Positions 18,257-26,148 of a stretch of DNA of 64,000 nucleotides are shown here, piece by piece. Every line of letters begins with the position of its first letter. Within the stretch, counting starts at the first letter, position 1. The stretch comes from Sphingobium cyanobacteriorum (GTDB taxonomy: Bacteria > Pseudomonadota > Alphaproteobacteria > Sphingomonadales > Sphingomonadaceae). The DNA lies in the NCBI RefSeq assembly GCF_030580935.1, contig NZ_JAUQOM010000010.1, forward strand, positions 1 to 64,000, read 5' to 3'. Below the pieces are notes generated by a model that was not told the DNA's origin, did not search any database, and worked only from the letters and a program-made list of their open reading frames with translations. Both the position numbers and the translations under genes were made by a program.

Positions 18257-19237
18257 ATGACCATCCGCAATGTCCTGACCGCCTGCACCCTGCTGCTTGC
18301 GACGGCGAACACCGCCATGGCGGCGGGTGGACCGCCCGACGGATCAACGCCGGAGCAGCAGCGCATCGTCGCTGGCGATCCGCCGCTTCAGCAGGGCCGT
18401 CTCGCACTGGTCGATCTTCCCCGACCGACGAAGGCGCCCGTTTCGCTTTTCAATGGCCGTGACCTCAAGGGGTGGGACAGTTGGCTCGGCTATACCGATG
18501 CGATCAGCACGTTCACCGGGCCGACGGGGGAGCCGATCGGACTGAACAAGGATATGACCGGGGTATTCCGTGTCGTTCAGGAGGACGGGCGCCCCGCCAT
18601 CCATGTCAGCGGCAAGATCCTGGGCGCCTTGCTGTCGAAGAGATCGTACAGCAACTACCATCTTCGCCTGCAATTCAAGTGGGGCGCCAATAGCTGGTAT
18701 CCGTTTCCGCGCAACAATGGCCTGCTCTATCATTCGCATGGCAAATATGGTGCAGCGCTCGGTTCCTGGATGCCCGCAATGGAATTTGAGATCATGCCGC
18801 GTTCGATCGGCATGTTGCTGGCCGTCAGTGATTACAACGCGCCCCAACCCTATGACAGCGTCGACTGGCGGGTGAATGCAGATGTGGAGGTCGCGCAGGA
18901 CAAGAGCATTCCCTATCCCTATCGCCGCTATATGCCGGGCGGACGGCTCCAGCCCCTGGCCTTCCCTGCGTTCAACGTCGATGCCAATGTCGATGCCGAA
19001 AAGCCGATGGGCGAATGGAACATACTGGATCTCTACACCTTTGGCGATCGGTCGATCCATGTCGTGAACGGTGTGCCGGTTCTGGAAGCGCGCAACCTGA
19101 TGACGAAGAATGAAGCGGGCAAGCCTGTGCCCCTGACCTCCGGGCGTATCCAACTGCAATCGGAAGGAAGCGAGGCCTATTTCCGCGACATCACCATCGA
19201 ACCTATCGATCATCTGCCCAAGATAGAGCGCCGCTAG
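18257..19237 (+). CDS. DUF1080 (3-keto-disaccharide hydrolase family) secreted protein (326 aa)
   Basis: The mature protein shows the DUF1080 concanavalin-like fold markers: VSLFNGRDLKGWDSW near residue 65, YSNYHLRLQFKWG, NNGLLYHSHG and a C-terminal GRIQLQSEGSEAYFRDITIE segment. Members of this family cleave glycosides oxidised at C3, releasing the aglycone or sugar. The start at 18257 has GGGAGA at 18242-18247 and gives a clean signal peptide (MTIRNVLTACTLLLATANTA), so it acts in the periplasm. It leads the operon through the GMC oxidoreductase, which could generate its keto substrate. Confidence 0.82.
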   Translation: MTIRNVLTACTLLLATANTAMAAGGPPDGSTPEQQRIVAGDPPLQQGRLALVDLPRPTKAPVSLFNGRDLKGWDSWLGYTDAISTFTGPTGEPIGLNKDMTGVFRVVQEDGRPAIHVSGKILGALLSKRSYSNYHLRLQFKWGANSWYPFPRNNGLLYHSHGKYGAALGSWMPAMEFEIMPRSIGMLLAVSDYNAPQPYDSVDWRVNADVEVAQDKSIPYPYRRYMPGGRLQPLAFPAFNVDANVDAEKPMGEWNILDLYTFGDRSIHVVNGVPVLEARNLMTKNEAGKPVPLTSGRIQLQSEGSEAYFRDITIEPIDHLPKIERR

Positions 19238-19297
19238 CACCATGGCCGATGGCGTTTTGCACGCCGGAATAATGCCTGGCCATGCAGGAGAGGAAGT

Positions 19298-20548
19298 TTG
19301 CCAGTGCAAGAAAATGAGGATCGCGCGCATCGTGAAACAGGCGCGGATTGGGTGAACCAGGATGCGCGATCTGGCGCACCCATCTGTGGGCCTGTGCGCT
19401 ACGGCATGATCGGCGGCGGCAGCGGCGCGTTCATTGGCGGGGTGCATCGCACAGCCGCCGCGATTGCCGGCAACTGGCAGTTGGTGGCAGGTGCCTTGTC
19501 CTCGACCCCGGACAAGGCTCGTGCATCCGGCGCGGACATCGGCCTGCCTGACGATCGCGCCTACGGATCATGGATGGAGATGCTGGAGCGCGAGCTTCTC
19601 CTGCCGCCGCATTTGCGGATGGAGGCCGTTGCGATCGTTACGCCCAACAATGTCCACGCCGCGCCCGCGATCGCCGCGATGGAGGCAGGGTTCGATGTCA
19701 TTATCGACAAACCGCTGGCCGACAGCCTCAACGCCGCGCACGCAATATCGCAGGCCGCGTCGAGGACGGGTAGGCGCATTGCCATCACCCATACATATAC
19801 CGGCTACGGGATGGTCAAGCAGGCGCGCGACCTTATCGCGTCCGGGCGGTTCGGCAAGGTCAGGCGGGTCGCCGTCAAATATACGCAGGACTGGCTGAGC
19901 CGCGCCGCCGATCTCGACAATAACAAGCAGGCCGCGTGGCGCGTCGACCCATCGCAAGCTGGCGATGCAGGGGCGTTCGGCGACATCGGCACCCATGCCG
20001 CCAATCTGGTGGAATATGTCACGGGCGAACGGATCACGCGGTTATGCGCCGAACTCACGATGCTGCCGGGGCGGCGCATTGATGATGATGGCGCGGCGTT
20101 GTTCCATTTGTCCGGCGGGGGCAAGGGCACGCTGATCGCGTCGCAAGTCCTGGTGGGCGACAGTAACGACCTTGCCATCTCCATCTATTGCGATGAAGCG
20201 GGCCTGCATTGGCGCCAGGAAGAGCCGACCACGCTGCGCGTCGGATATCGCGACCGGCCGACGGAAATCTGGCATGCCGGCGCGGGTCGGGCCTATCTCA
20301 GTCCCGCTACGCTTGCGGTTCAGCGCACGCCGGGCGGTCATCCGGAAGGCTATCTGGAGGCATTCGCCAACATCTATCGCGCGTTTGGCGAGCATGTGCG
20401 CGGTCGGCGCGCGGACGGCGAACCGGGGTTTGCCACTATCGCCGATGCCCTGCGCGGCATGGAATTTTTGCGCGCCAGCCTGGAATCGAGCCGTCGTGGC
20501 GGCTCCTGGGTCGAATTGGTGGAAGATATGTCTGGAGAACAGCGGTGA
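19298..20548 (+). CDS. Gfo/Idh/MocA-family oxidoreductase (416 aa)
   Basis: The Rossmann motif MIGGGSGAFIGGVHR lies near residue 37, the DVIIDKPLAD segment is a variant of the usual EKP motif, and AFGDIGTHAANL is the conserved active-site stretch. Translation probably starts at TTG 19298, seven bases after AGGAG. No signal peptide is seen, so it is cytoplasmic and uses NAD(P). Beside a DUF1080 protein and isomerase-like barrels it most likely reduces 3-keto-sugars or oxidises the sugar at C3. Its 3' end overlaps the GTG start of the cytochrome gene. Confidence 0.85.
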   Translation: MPVQENEDRAHRETGADWVNQDARSGAPICGPVRYGMIGGGSGAFIGGVHRTAAAIAGNWQLVAGALSSTPDKARASGADIGLPDDRAYGSWMEMLERELLLPPHLRMEAVAIVTPNNVHAAPAIAAMEAGFDVIIDKPLADSLNAAHAISQAASRTGRRIAITHTYTGYGMVKQARDLIASGRFGKVRRVAVKYTQDWLSRAADLDNNKQAAWRVDPSQAGDAGAFGDIGTHAANLVEYVTGERITRLCAELTMLPGRRIDDDGAALFHLSGGGKGTLIASQVLVGDSNDLAISIYCDEAGLHWRQEEPTTLRVGYRDRPTEIWHAGAGRAYLSPATLAVQRTPGGHPEGYLEAFANIYRAFGEHVRGRRADGEPGFATIADALRGMEFLRASLESSRRGGSWVELVEDMSGEQR

Positions 20549-20919
20549 AACTCTCTCTCTTGCTGACAGGACTTGCGACCATGGGGTTTGCGATCCCTGC
20601 TATCGCAGCGCCTGCGCCAACCCCCGATGGCGCTGCCCTCTACAAACAGCGCTGCCAGATGTGCCACGGCGCACCGCCAGCGACGACGAAACTTGCGCCC
20701 GGCCTCGTCGGCGTGGTCGGTCGGCGCGCGGCGTCCGCAGACTTCCCCTATTCGGCGGCGTTGAAGGCGTCCGGACTGGTCTGGACCGCCGCGCAGCTTG
20801 ACACGTTCCTTGCCGCACCCGCAAAGGCCGTTCCCGGCACCCGCATGGTGATCGGCGTGCCCGATGCGGCGCAACGTCGGGCCGTGATCGCCTATCTCGC
20901 CATGTTGAAGCGGCGATGA
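20545..20919 (+). CDS. Periplasmic c-type cytochrome (124 aa)
   Basis: A signal peptide (MKLSLLLTGLATMGFAIPAIAA) precedes a single haem site CQMCH at residues 37-41 and a distal methionine in PGTRMVIGV near residue 98. It is a short class I cytochrome c. The GTG start overlaps the previous gene's stop and its own stop overlaps the next ATG. In the same operon as a GMC flavoprotein and its subunit-3 protein, it is the expected electron acceptor for sugar C3 oxidation. Confidence 0.88.
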   Translation: MKLSLLLTGLATMGFAIPAIAAPAPTPDGAALYKQRCQMCHGAPPATTKLAPGLVGVVGRRAASADFPYSAALKASGLVWTAAQLDTFLAAPAKAVPGTRMVIGVPDAAQRRAVIAYLAMLKRR

Positions 20920-21965
20920 AGGGGCCGGCTATTTTCCTGGCGCAATTCGCCGGGGCTCAGGCGCCGTTCAACACGCTGGACGCGATCACCCGCTATATGG
21001 GCGGGCTGGGCTATAAGGGGGTCCAGCTTCCGACCTGGGATTCACGGCTGATCGATCTGGCGCTTGCCGCCGAGAGCCAGGATTATGTCGATGAGCTGAA
21101 GGGCATCTGTGCCGAAAATGGCGTCGAAGTGACAGAGCTTTCGACCCATTTGCAGGGCCAGCTTGTCGCGGCGCATCCCGCCTATGATGTCCTGCTCGAC
21201 GGTTTTGCGCCACCTGTGCTGCACAACAATCCTGTGGCGCGGACCGAATGGGCGGTCGAACAGACAAAGCTGGCGGCAAAGGCGAGCCGTCGCTTCGGCT
21301 GCACGGCGCATGCGACATTCTCCGGCGCATTGATGTGGCATATGGTCTATCCTTGGCCTCAGCGCCCCGCCGGCCTGGTCGAGGAAGGCTTTGCCGAACT
21401 CGCCCGGCGCTGGCGCCCGATCCTGGATGTGTTCGACGACAATGGCGTGGACGTCGCCTATGAATTGCATCCGGGCGAAGACCTGCACGATGGCGTGACG
21501 TTCGAACGCTTCCTCGCCGCGGTCGACAACCATCCCCGCGCGAACATCCTGTACGATCCTTCCCATTTCCTGTTGCAACAGCTCGACTATCTCCAGTTCA
21601 TCGACTTTTACCATGATCGCATCAAATGCTTCCATGTGAAGGATGCCGAGTTCCGCCCGAACGGACGGGCAGGTGTCTATGGCTCCTATTCCGGCTGGAC
21701 GGAGCGGCCCGGCCGTTTCCGCTCCCTGGGTGACGGGCAGGTGGACTTCACCGGCATCTTCACCAGGCTGACGCATCATGGCTACGATGGATGGGCCGTG
21801 CTGGAATGGGAATGTGCCTACAAGCATCCCGAACAGGGTGCGGCAGAGGGCGCGCCGTTCATCACCCGACATATGATCCGCAAGGCCGAAAAGGCGTTCG
21901 ACGATTTCGCCGGCACGGAAACGGATAGGGGCGTGCTGCACAAGCTGCTGGGCATTGGCGGATAG
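20916..21965 (+). CDS. Cytoplasmic sugar isomerase/epimerase-like TIM-barrel protein (349 aa)
   Basis: This second barrel protein lacks a signal peptide. Conserved metal-site segments are visible: VAYELHPGED near residue 187, ILYDPSHF near 212, IKCFHVKDAEF near 235 and WAVLEWECAY near 300. It overlaps the cytochrome stop by ATGA. Proteins of this type next to Gfo/Idh/MocA enzymes act on keto-sugars, as isomerases or as eliminases acting on 3-keto-glycosides. The YGSYSGW insertion and long C-terminus resemble a subgroup common in glycoside-degrading proteobacteria. The exact reaction is not readable. Confidence 0.78.
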   Translation: MKGPAIFLAQFAGAQAPFNTLDAITRYMGGLGYKGVQLPTWDSRLIDLALAAESQDYVDELKGICAENGVEVTELSTHLQGQLVAAHPAYDVLLDGFAPPVLHNNPVARTEWAVEQTKLAAKASRRFGCTAHATFSGALMWHMVYPWPQRPAGLVEEGFAELARRWRPILDVFDDNGVDVAYELHPGEDLHDGVTFERFLAAVDNHPRANILYDPSHFLLQQLDYLQFIDFYHDRIKCFHVKDAEFRPNGRAGVYGSYSGWTERPGRFRSLGDGQVDFTGIFTRLTHHGYDGWAVLEWECAYKHPEQGAAEGAPFITRHMIRKAEKAFDDFAGTETDRGVLHKLLGIGG

Positions 21966-22037
21966 TGCCGGGCATTCACGCCATGTGGTGGCGGGTGCGA
22001 CCAGCAGCCTTCCGCCCCAAGCATATGGGACAGAAGC

Positions 22038-22658
22038 ATGATTGATATATTCTCGATCGATCGCCGGGCCGCCATGGCGCAGATTGCGGCCTTGCTCGGC
22101 ACAGCGTCGCTGCCGGTCGAGGCGTTCGCTTCGCCCGCGGCGGAAGCGAAGGGGTTGCTCACTGCTGCCCGCCTGGCCACCTTGTCAGCCATCGCCGATA
22201 CGGTGATCCCCGCGACAGACACGCCCGGCGCGGTCGGCGCTGCTGTGCCGCAACAGATCGACCGCATGCTGGCAAGCTGGGCCTCGGTCGACACGCGCGT
22301 CCGGGTAACGGGGGTTATCGCGGACATCGACGCGCTGGCCTTAAAGGCGAAGGGAAGGGGGTTCGCCGCGCTGGACGCCGGTGCCCGGCAATCGCTGCTC
22401 CTGCCCTATGATCGCGATTCGCTGGCGCCCGATACGACTGCCGTGGTCAAATCCAGCGGCGTGCTTGGCATCCTCCTGCCACCGCCGGTGGTCAATCCCG
22501 GCTGGCTGACGCTCAAGGGGCTGGTCCTCTCGCTCTATTATATCAGCGAGATCGGGATGACGCAGGAGCAGGTCTATGAACATGTGCCCGGCGCCTGGGT
22601 GCCATCTCTGAAAATCACGCCCGGCATGCGCCCCTATGCCAGCGGCGGGCTGTTTTGA
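22038..22658 (+). CDS. Gluconate 2-dehydrogenase subunit-3 family protein (206 aa)
   Basis: A twin-arginine-type leader (SIDRRAAMAQIAALLGTA) is followed by ARLATLSAIADTVIPATDTP, the hallmark of the family, and a C-terminal MRPYASGGLF. Such small subunits chaperone and help export a folded GMC partner that lacks its own signal. The catalytic GMC protein begins 15 bases downstream, as in lacABC/glucoside 3-dehydrogenase clusters. Confidence 0.85.
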   Translation: MIDIFSIDRRAAMAQIAALLGTASLPVEAFASPAAEAKGLLTAARLATLSAIADTVIPATDTPGAVGAAVPQQIDRMLASWASVDTRVRVTGVIADIDALALKAKGRGFAALDAGARQSLLLPYDRDSLAPDTTAVVKSSGVLGILLPPPVVNPGWLTLKGLVLSLYYISEIGMTQEQVYEHVPGAWVPSLKITPGMRPYASGGLF

Positions 22659-22673
22659 ACCGGAGCTTTATGC

Positions 22674-24359
22674 ATGTTTGACGTGATCGTGATCGGCTCC
22701 GGCATGAGCGGCGGCATCGCAGCCAAGGAATTGTGCGAGGCAGGGCTGAAGGTGCTCATGCTCGAACGGGGGCGGGACATTGATCCGTCGACCGATTACA
22801 CCGACATGGTGATGCCGTGGGAATTCGCCAACGGCATGCGCGTGCCGGAGGATGAAATCGCGCGCGACTATCCCGTCCAAAGCCAGTGTTACGCCTTCAG
22901 CGCGGCCACCAAGCATTATTGGGTCAAGGATAGCGAACATCCCTACACGACGGCCGATGGCGGCAGCTTTTCCTGGATCCGGGGCTATCATACCGGGGGT
23001 CGGTCGATCATGTGGGGGCGGCAGAGCTTTCGCCTGTGCGAGATGGATTTCGAGGCCAATGCCAAGGATGGCCATGGGTGCGACTGGCCGATCCGTTATG
23101 CCGACCTTGCCCCATGGTATGACAGGATCGAAAAATTCATCGGCGTGGCCGGATCGCGTGACGGACTGGCGCAGTTGCCCGATGGTGAGCATTTCCTGCC
23201 ACCTTTCGAACTCAATGACGGCGAAAAGCAGTTCAAGGCGGCGGTCGAGGCCAAGTGGGACGGGCGCAAGGTCATCATCGGCCGCACGGCCAACCTGTCC
23301 GTCGCGCAGCCATGGCATGAGGAACTGGGCCGCTCGACCTGCCAGAATCGCTCCATCTGCGATCGCGGATGCAGCTTTGGCGCGATGCATTCCACGCTGA
23401 CCAGTTCTTTGCCCGCCGCGCGCCGGACCAATAATCTGACCCTCGTGACCGATGCGATCGTCCATTCGATCATCACCGATCCCAAGACCGGCAGGGCAAC
23501 CGGCGTCCGCGTGATCGATCGCAACACGAAGGTCGGCCGGGTCTATGAGGCGCGGGTCGTTTTCCTGAACGCATCCGCGATCAATTCCGCCGCCATCCTC
23601 CTCAATTCCGCTAATGCCCGGCATCCCAACGGACTCGCCAACGGGTCCGATCAGGTGGGCCGCAACCTGATGGACCATCTGCTGGGCCCATTGACGATCG
23701 CGACCGTTCCGGGGCCGCAGGACAGCTATTACAAGGGCCGCAGACCCGCCGCGCTGTATATTCCGCGCTACCGCAACTTCGTCGAGGACGGGGATGGTTA
23801 CGCGCGCGGCTATGGCTTTTCGGGCCAGATCATGCGGGCCAGCAGCGTGCCGCAGGCGCAGACGCCGGGGCTGGGCGCGGCGCTCAAGGATCAGGGCCGC
23901 CGGATCGGTCCCTGGGTCGCGATGATGGGCGGCTTCGGCGAGATGCTGCCCAATCCCGACAACCGGGTGACGCTGGGCAAAGGCCGGGACCAGTGGGGCA
24001 TGCCGATCCCGCATATCGCCTGCGCGTTCGGCCCGAACGAAGAGAAGATGGCGCGGCAGATGACGGCGGACGGCCGCGCGCTGCTGGAGGCGGCGGGCGG
24101 CACCATCGTCAGCCAGGCCAGCGGCGTCAGCGCTCCGGGTTCCGCCGTGCACGAGATGGGCACGGTGCGCATGGGCCGCGATCCCAGGACATCGGTGCTG
24201 AATGGATGGAACCAGGCGCATGAGGTGCCCAACCTCTTTTGCACGGATGGCGGCGCGATGGCGTCGGCCGGCTGCGTCAACCCTTCGCTGACCTATATGG
24301 CGATGACCGCGCGCGCCGCCGATCACGCCGTGACTCTGATGAAGGACGGGACGCTATAG
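22674..24359 (+). CDS. GMC-family FAD oxidoreductase, probable glycoside 3-dehydrogenase catalytic subunit (561 aa)
   Basis: The FAD-binding motif GSGMSGG is at residues 8-14, a GGRSIMWGRQSFR segment follows, and the C-terminus has VHEMGTVRMG and CVNPSLTYMAMTARA with the expected histidine and asparagine of the GMC active site. No signal peptide is present; co-export with the Tat-tagged subunit 3 is likely. Relatives with this three-component layout oxidise the C3 hydroxyl of glucosides and lactose and pass electrons to cytochrome c. Together with DUF1080 and barrel proteins it could start a non-glycosidase route for glycoside cleavage. The substrate is inferred. Confidence 0.85.
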   Translation: MFDVIVIGSGMSGGIAAKELCEAGLKVLMLERGRDIDPSTDYTDMVMPWEFANGMRVPEDEIARDYPVQSQCYAFSAATKHYWVKDSEHPYTTADGGSFSWIRGYHTGGRSIMWGRQSFRLCEMDFEANAKDGHGCDWPIRYADLAPWYDRIEKFIGVAGSRDGLAQLPDGEHFLPPFELNDGEKQFKAAVEAKWDGRKVIIGRTANLSVAQPWHEELGRSTCQNRSICDRGCSFGAMHSTLTSSLPAARRTNNLTLVTDAIVHSIITDPKTGRATGVRVIDRNTKVGRVYEARVVFLNASAINSAAILLNSANARHPNGLANGSDQVGRNLMDHLLGPLTIATVPGPQDSYYKGRRPAALYIPRYRNFVEDGDGYARGYGFSGQIMRASSVPQAQTPGLGAALKDQGRRIGPWVAMMGGFGEMLPNPDNRVTLGKGRDQWGMPIPHIACAFGPNEEKMARQMTADGRALLEAAGGTIVSQASGVSAPGSAVHEMGTVRMGRDPRTSVLNGWNQAHEVPNLFCTDGGAMASAGCVNPSLTYMAMTARAADHAVTLMKDGTL

Positions 24360-24457
24360 GCCGCCCTGCGGCGTTCGCAGGACCTGTCCGATCGCCCCGC
24401 AAAAGCCGTCATGCCGCAGGGCGCCTCCCCAATGCGTGACGGCGCTTTCCTGCCGAC

Positions 24458-25282
24458 TCATTTGGTCAGGGCGGCCAGGTGCGTTTCCCACTGAATCCTG
24501 TCGTTGTGCGAATGGGTGAAGCCGATCGACCGTTCATACGCGACACAAGCCTTGCTGCGGAAAGCCGCAATATAGGTCCGGCGCCACCGCACTGGCGATA
24601 TATTGCCGCCCGATCCATGGACGATCATCTCGTCATGCACGGTAATGTCGCCACGCTTGAGCGGAAGCTCCACGACCGGATCATCCTCCGTCAGCGCGAT
24701 GCTCAAAATGTGGGATGTGTCGCGGTCCGTCCCGGCGACGGGCTGGTGCGGCCGCAGGCCCTGCTTGTGCGAACCGGGAACGACTTTCAGGCAGCCATTT
24801 TCGCTATCCGCGTCGTCCAGGGCCAGGCTGCACGTCGCGGTCAGCGGTTCCGGCGCGCCGGTGGGCCAATATCCCAGATCCTGATGCCATGTAAATACGG
24901 CGTCCGGCTTGGCAGGGCGCTTGGCCAGAAACTGGTCATAGTCGAGCGTCGCATCTTCGCCCAGAAGCTGGCGGGCAATGGAGGCGGAGCGCTGCTCGAA
25001 GATGTTGCCTTGAAGCGACGGCCGATATTTGCGGGGCAGTACGGCATTGACCAGATTATAGTCTTCGAAGCTGCGATCGTAGGAGCCTGACATGTCGCAG
25101 AAATCCCGGCCCATGCCCGGCACCTCGCCTCGGATGAAGGAGTCGAAGTCGGGTTCGATACCCAAAAGCTCATCTTCGCTCAAAACCCCGCGCAGCGTTA
25201 CATAACCGTCGCGGTGGAACTGCTCGATCTCCGCGCTCGTCAAAATGTAATCCAGACCCTGCCGACCCGAAATTTGCGTCAT
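24458..25282 (-). CDS. Phytanoyl-CoA dioxygenase (PhyH) family Fe(II)/2-oxoglutarate enzyme (274 aa)
   Basis: The iron ligands appear as HQD in TWHQDLGYW near residue 138 and a later histidine in HDEMIVHGSGGN near 220, followed by the RRTYIAAF stretch that supplies the 2-oxoglutarate arginine. The protein is cytoplasmic. It converges on the GMC gene and is preceded by two tandem copies of the LacI-type operator, so it probably belongs to the same glycoside regulon. It may hydroxylate an aglycone or other product of the imported glycoside. No substrate can be assigned. Confidence 0.82.
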   Translation of the reverse strand: MTQISGRQGLDYILTSAEIEQFHRDGYVTLRGVLSEDELLGIEPDFDSFIRGEVPGMGRDFCDMSGSYDRSFEDYNLVNAVLPRKYRPSLQGNIFEQRSASIARQLLGEDATLDYDQFLAKRPAKPDAVFTWHQDLGYWPTGAPEPLTATCSLALDDADSENGCLKVVPGSHKQGLRPHQPVAGTDRDTSHILSIALTEDDPVVELPLKRGDITVHDEMIVHGSGGNISPVRWRRTYIAAFRSKACVAYERSIGFTHSHNDRIQWETHLAALTK

Positions 25283-25378
25283 AGTCCCTCATCCTTGTTT
25301 GTCCGGCACATCATTCGACCACCATCGGGGTCGCAGGCGCCCGTTGAAAATCCGGTCAAAGCCAGCACATCGTGAATC

Positions 25379-25406
25379 TGACAGCGCTGTCTTGACAGCG
25401 TTTGCA
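25379..25406. promoter_or_regulatory. Tandem candidate LacI-family operators, sites 3 and 4
   Basis: TGACAGCGCTGTCT (25379-25392) differs from the perfect 14-bp palindrome at one base and is directly followed by TGACAGCGTTTGCA (25393-25406). They lie about 100-125 bases upstream of the minus-strand dioxygenase gene. This is the best-conserved occurrence in the window. Confidence 0.55.
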
Positions 25407-26148
25407 TATGGCCTTAGGTAGATGGTCGCAAGATATAAATGATCATAGCGGCGAGGTTTTGACGATTTTTGGTTAGCGGCATGGTCGCGCCAATCTGACG
25501 GATATGCGAGTAAGCGCGAGTGGGAGGCATGGGCTTGCCTATGGGGTGCCGTTGACGCGACCATGCCGGTTTCGAGACATGGTTCGCCTCAGTTTTCCGG
25601 TGTTGCCTATCCCGCCCACCATCGCCGCTTGAGCCGCCGTGCCGGAAGGGGGGGGGGGCGCCGGGAGGCATGCCGATCTCTGCCATTTGCCGCGAGACTG
25701 GATTGACTATCGCTATTTATGATCATATATGATCATAAATATTCATATAAGATCAAATAAGATCACAAACATGGCATGATCGGGCGTGCACCCGCTCTTG
25801 CCGCAGGAGAGGAAGGGATATGGTTCTTGCGCCAGGCCCATATGTTGTCGGCATGGTGGCCGCGTATTCGGGGCCGCTCCCCCTGCGCCTCTGCCATTCC
25901 GTCCGTTCGCCACTCCGCCGATTCCGGCAATGCACCTTTTTACCTGTTCGCCGTCCGCCGCGTCGGGAGGATGAGCGTATCCGCCTGTGTCGCTGCATCG
26001 GCGCAGGCGCAGCGCATGACTCGCCCAATCCAAAACCGGACAGCGTCTCAGGGGCGCGAAACCGGGGCCGCGTATCGTCGCGCTACAATCTGACAAAAAC
26101 ACGGTTGCATCGAGGGATGGCACCGCAAATCAACGGGAGGAAAATATA
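25407..26148. other. Long leader region before the first TonB receptor
   Basis: No recognisable gene is present. From about 25480 to 25690 the sequence is GC-rich with an 11-base G run at 25648-25658, and it could be old insertion-element debris. An AT-rich operator array follows at 25718-25765. Further on, a strong AGGAGAGGAAGG site precedes ATG 25820, opening a 109-codon frame that ends in TAATG at the receptor start. Its codon third positions look less GC-biased than real genes here, so it is more likely a decayed gene or untranslated leader than a protein. Confidence 0.4.
25718..25765. promoter_or_regulatory. Helically phased GATCA repeat array
   Basis: GATCA begins at 25721, 25731, 25751 and 25761, and the missing register at 25741 holds ATTCA. 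Five units at exactly 10-bp spacing would line one face of the helix. The array lies in AT-rich DNA about 385-430 bases before the receptor gene. It resembles the shorter arrays before the rhamnose genes and is a candidate for the DeoR regulator. Confidence 0.5.

Noticed and set aside
22668..24326. A 552-codon open frame antisense to the GMC oxidoreductase gene
   Set aside because: It is a shadow of GC-biased codon use; the plus-strand protein has clear family motifs and the antisense product has none.
24360..24457. A bidirectional terminator between the convergent GMC and dioxygenase genes
   Set aside because: GCCGTCA and TGACGGC can pair, but the loop is over 20 bases and no T-tract follows, so I did not list it.
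25718..25765. Regular short repeats considered as a CRISPR array
   Set aside because: Units are about 5-6 bp at 10-bp spacing without spacers of usual length and no cas genes are nearby.
25743..26123. A 126-codon minus-strand frame before the first TonB receptor
   Set aside because: No ribosome site, no domain and a composition unlike local genes.
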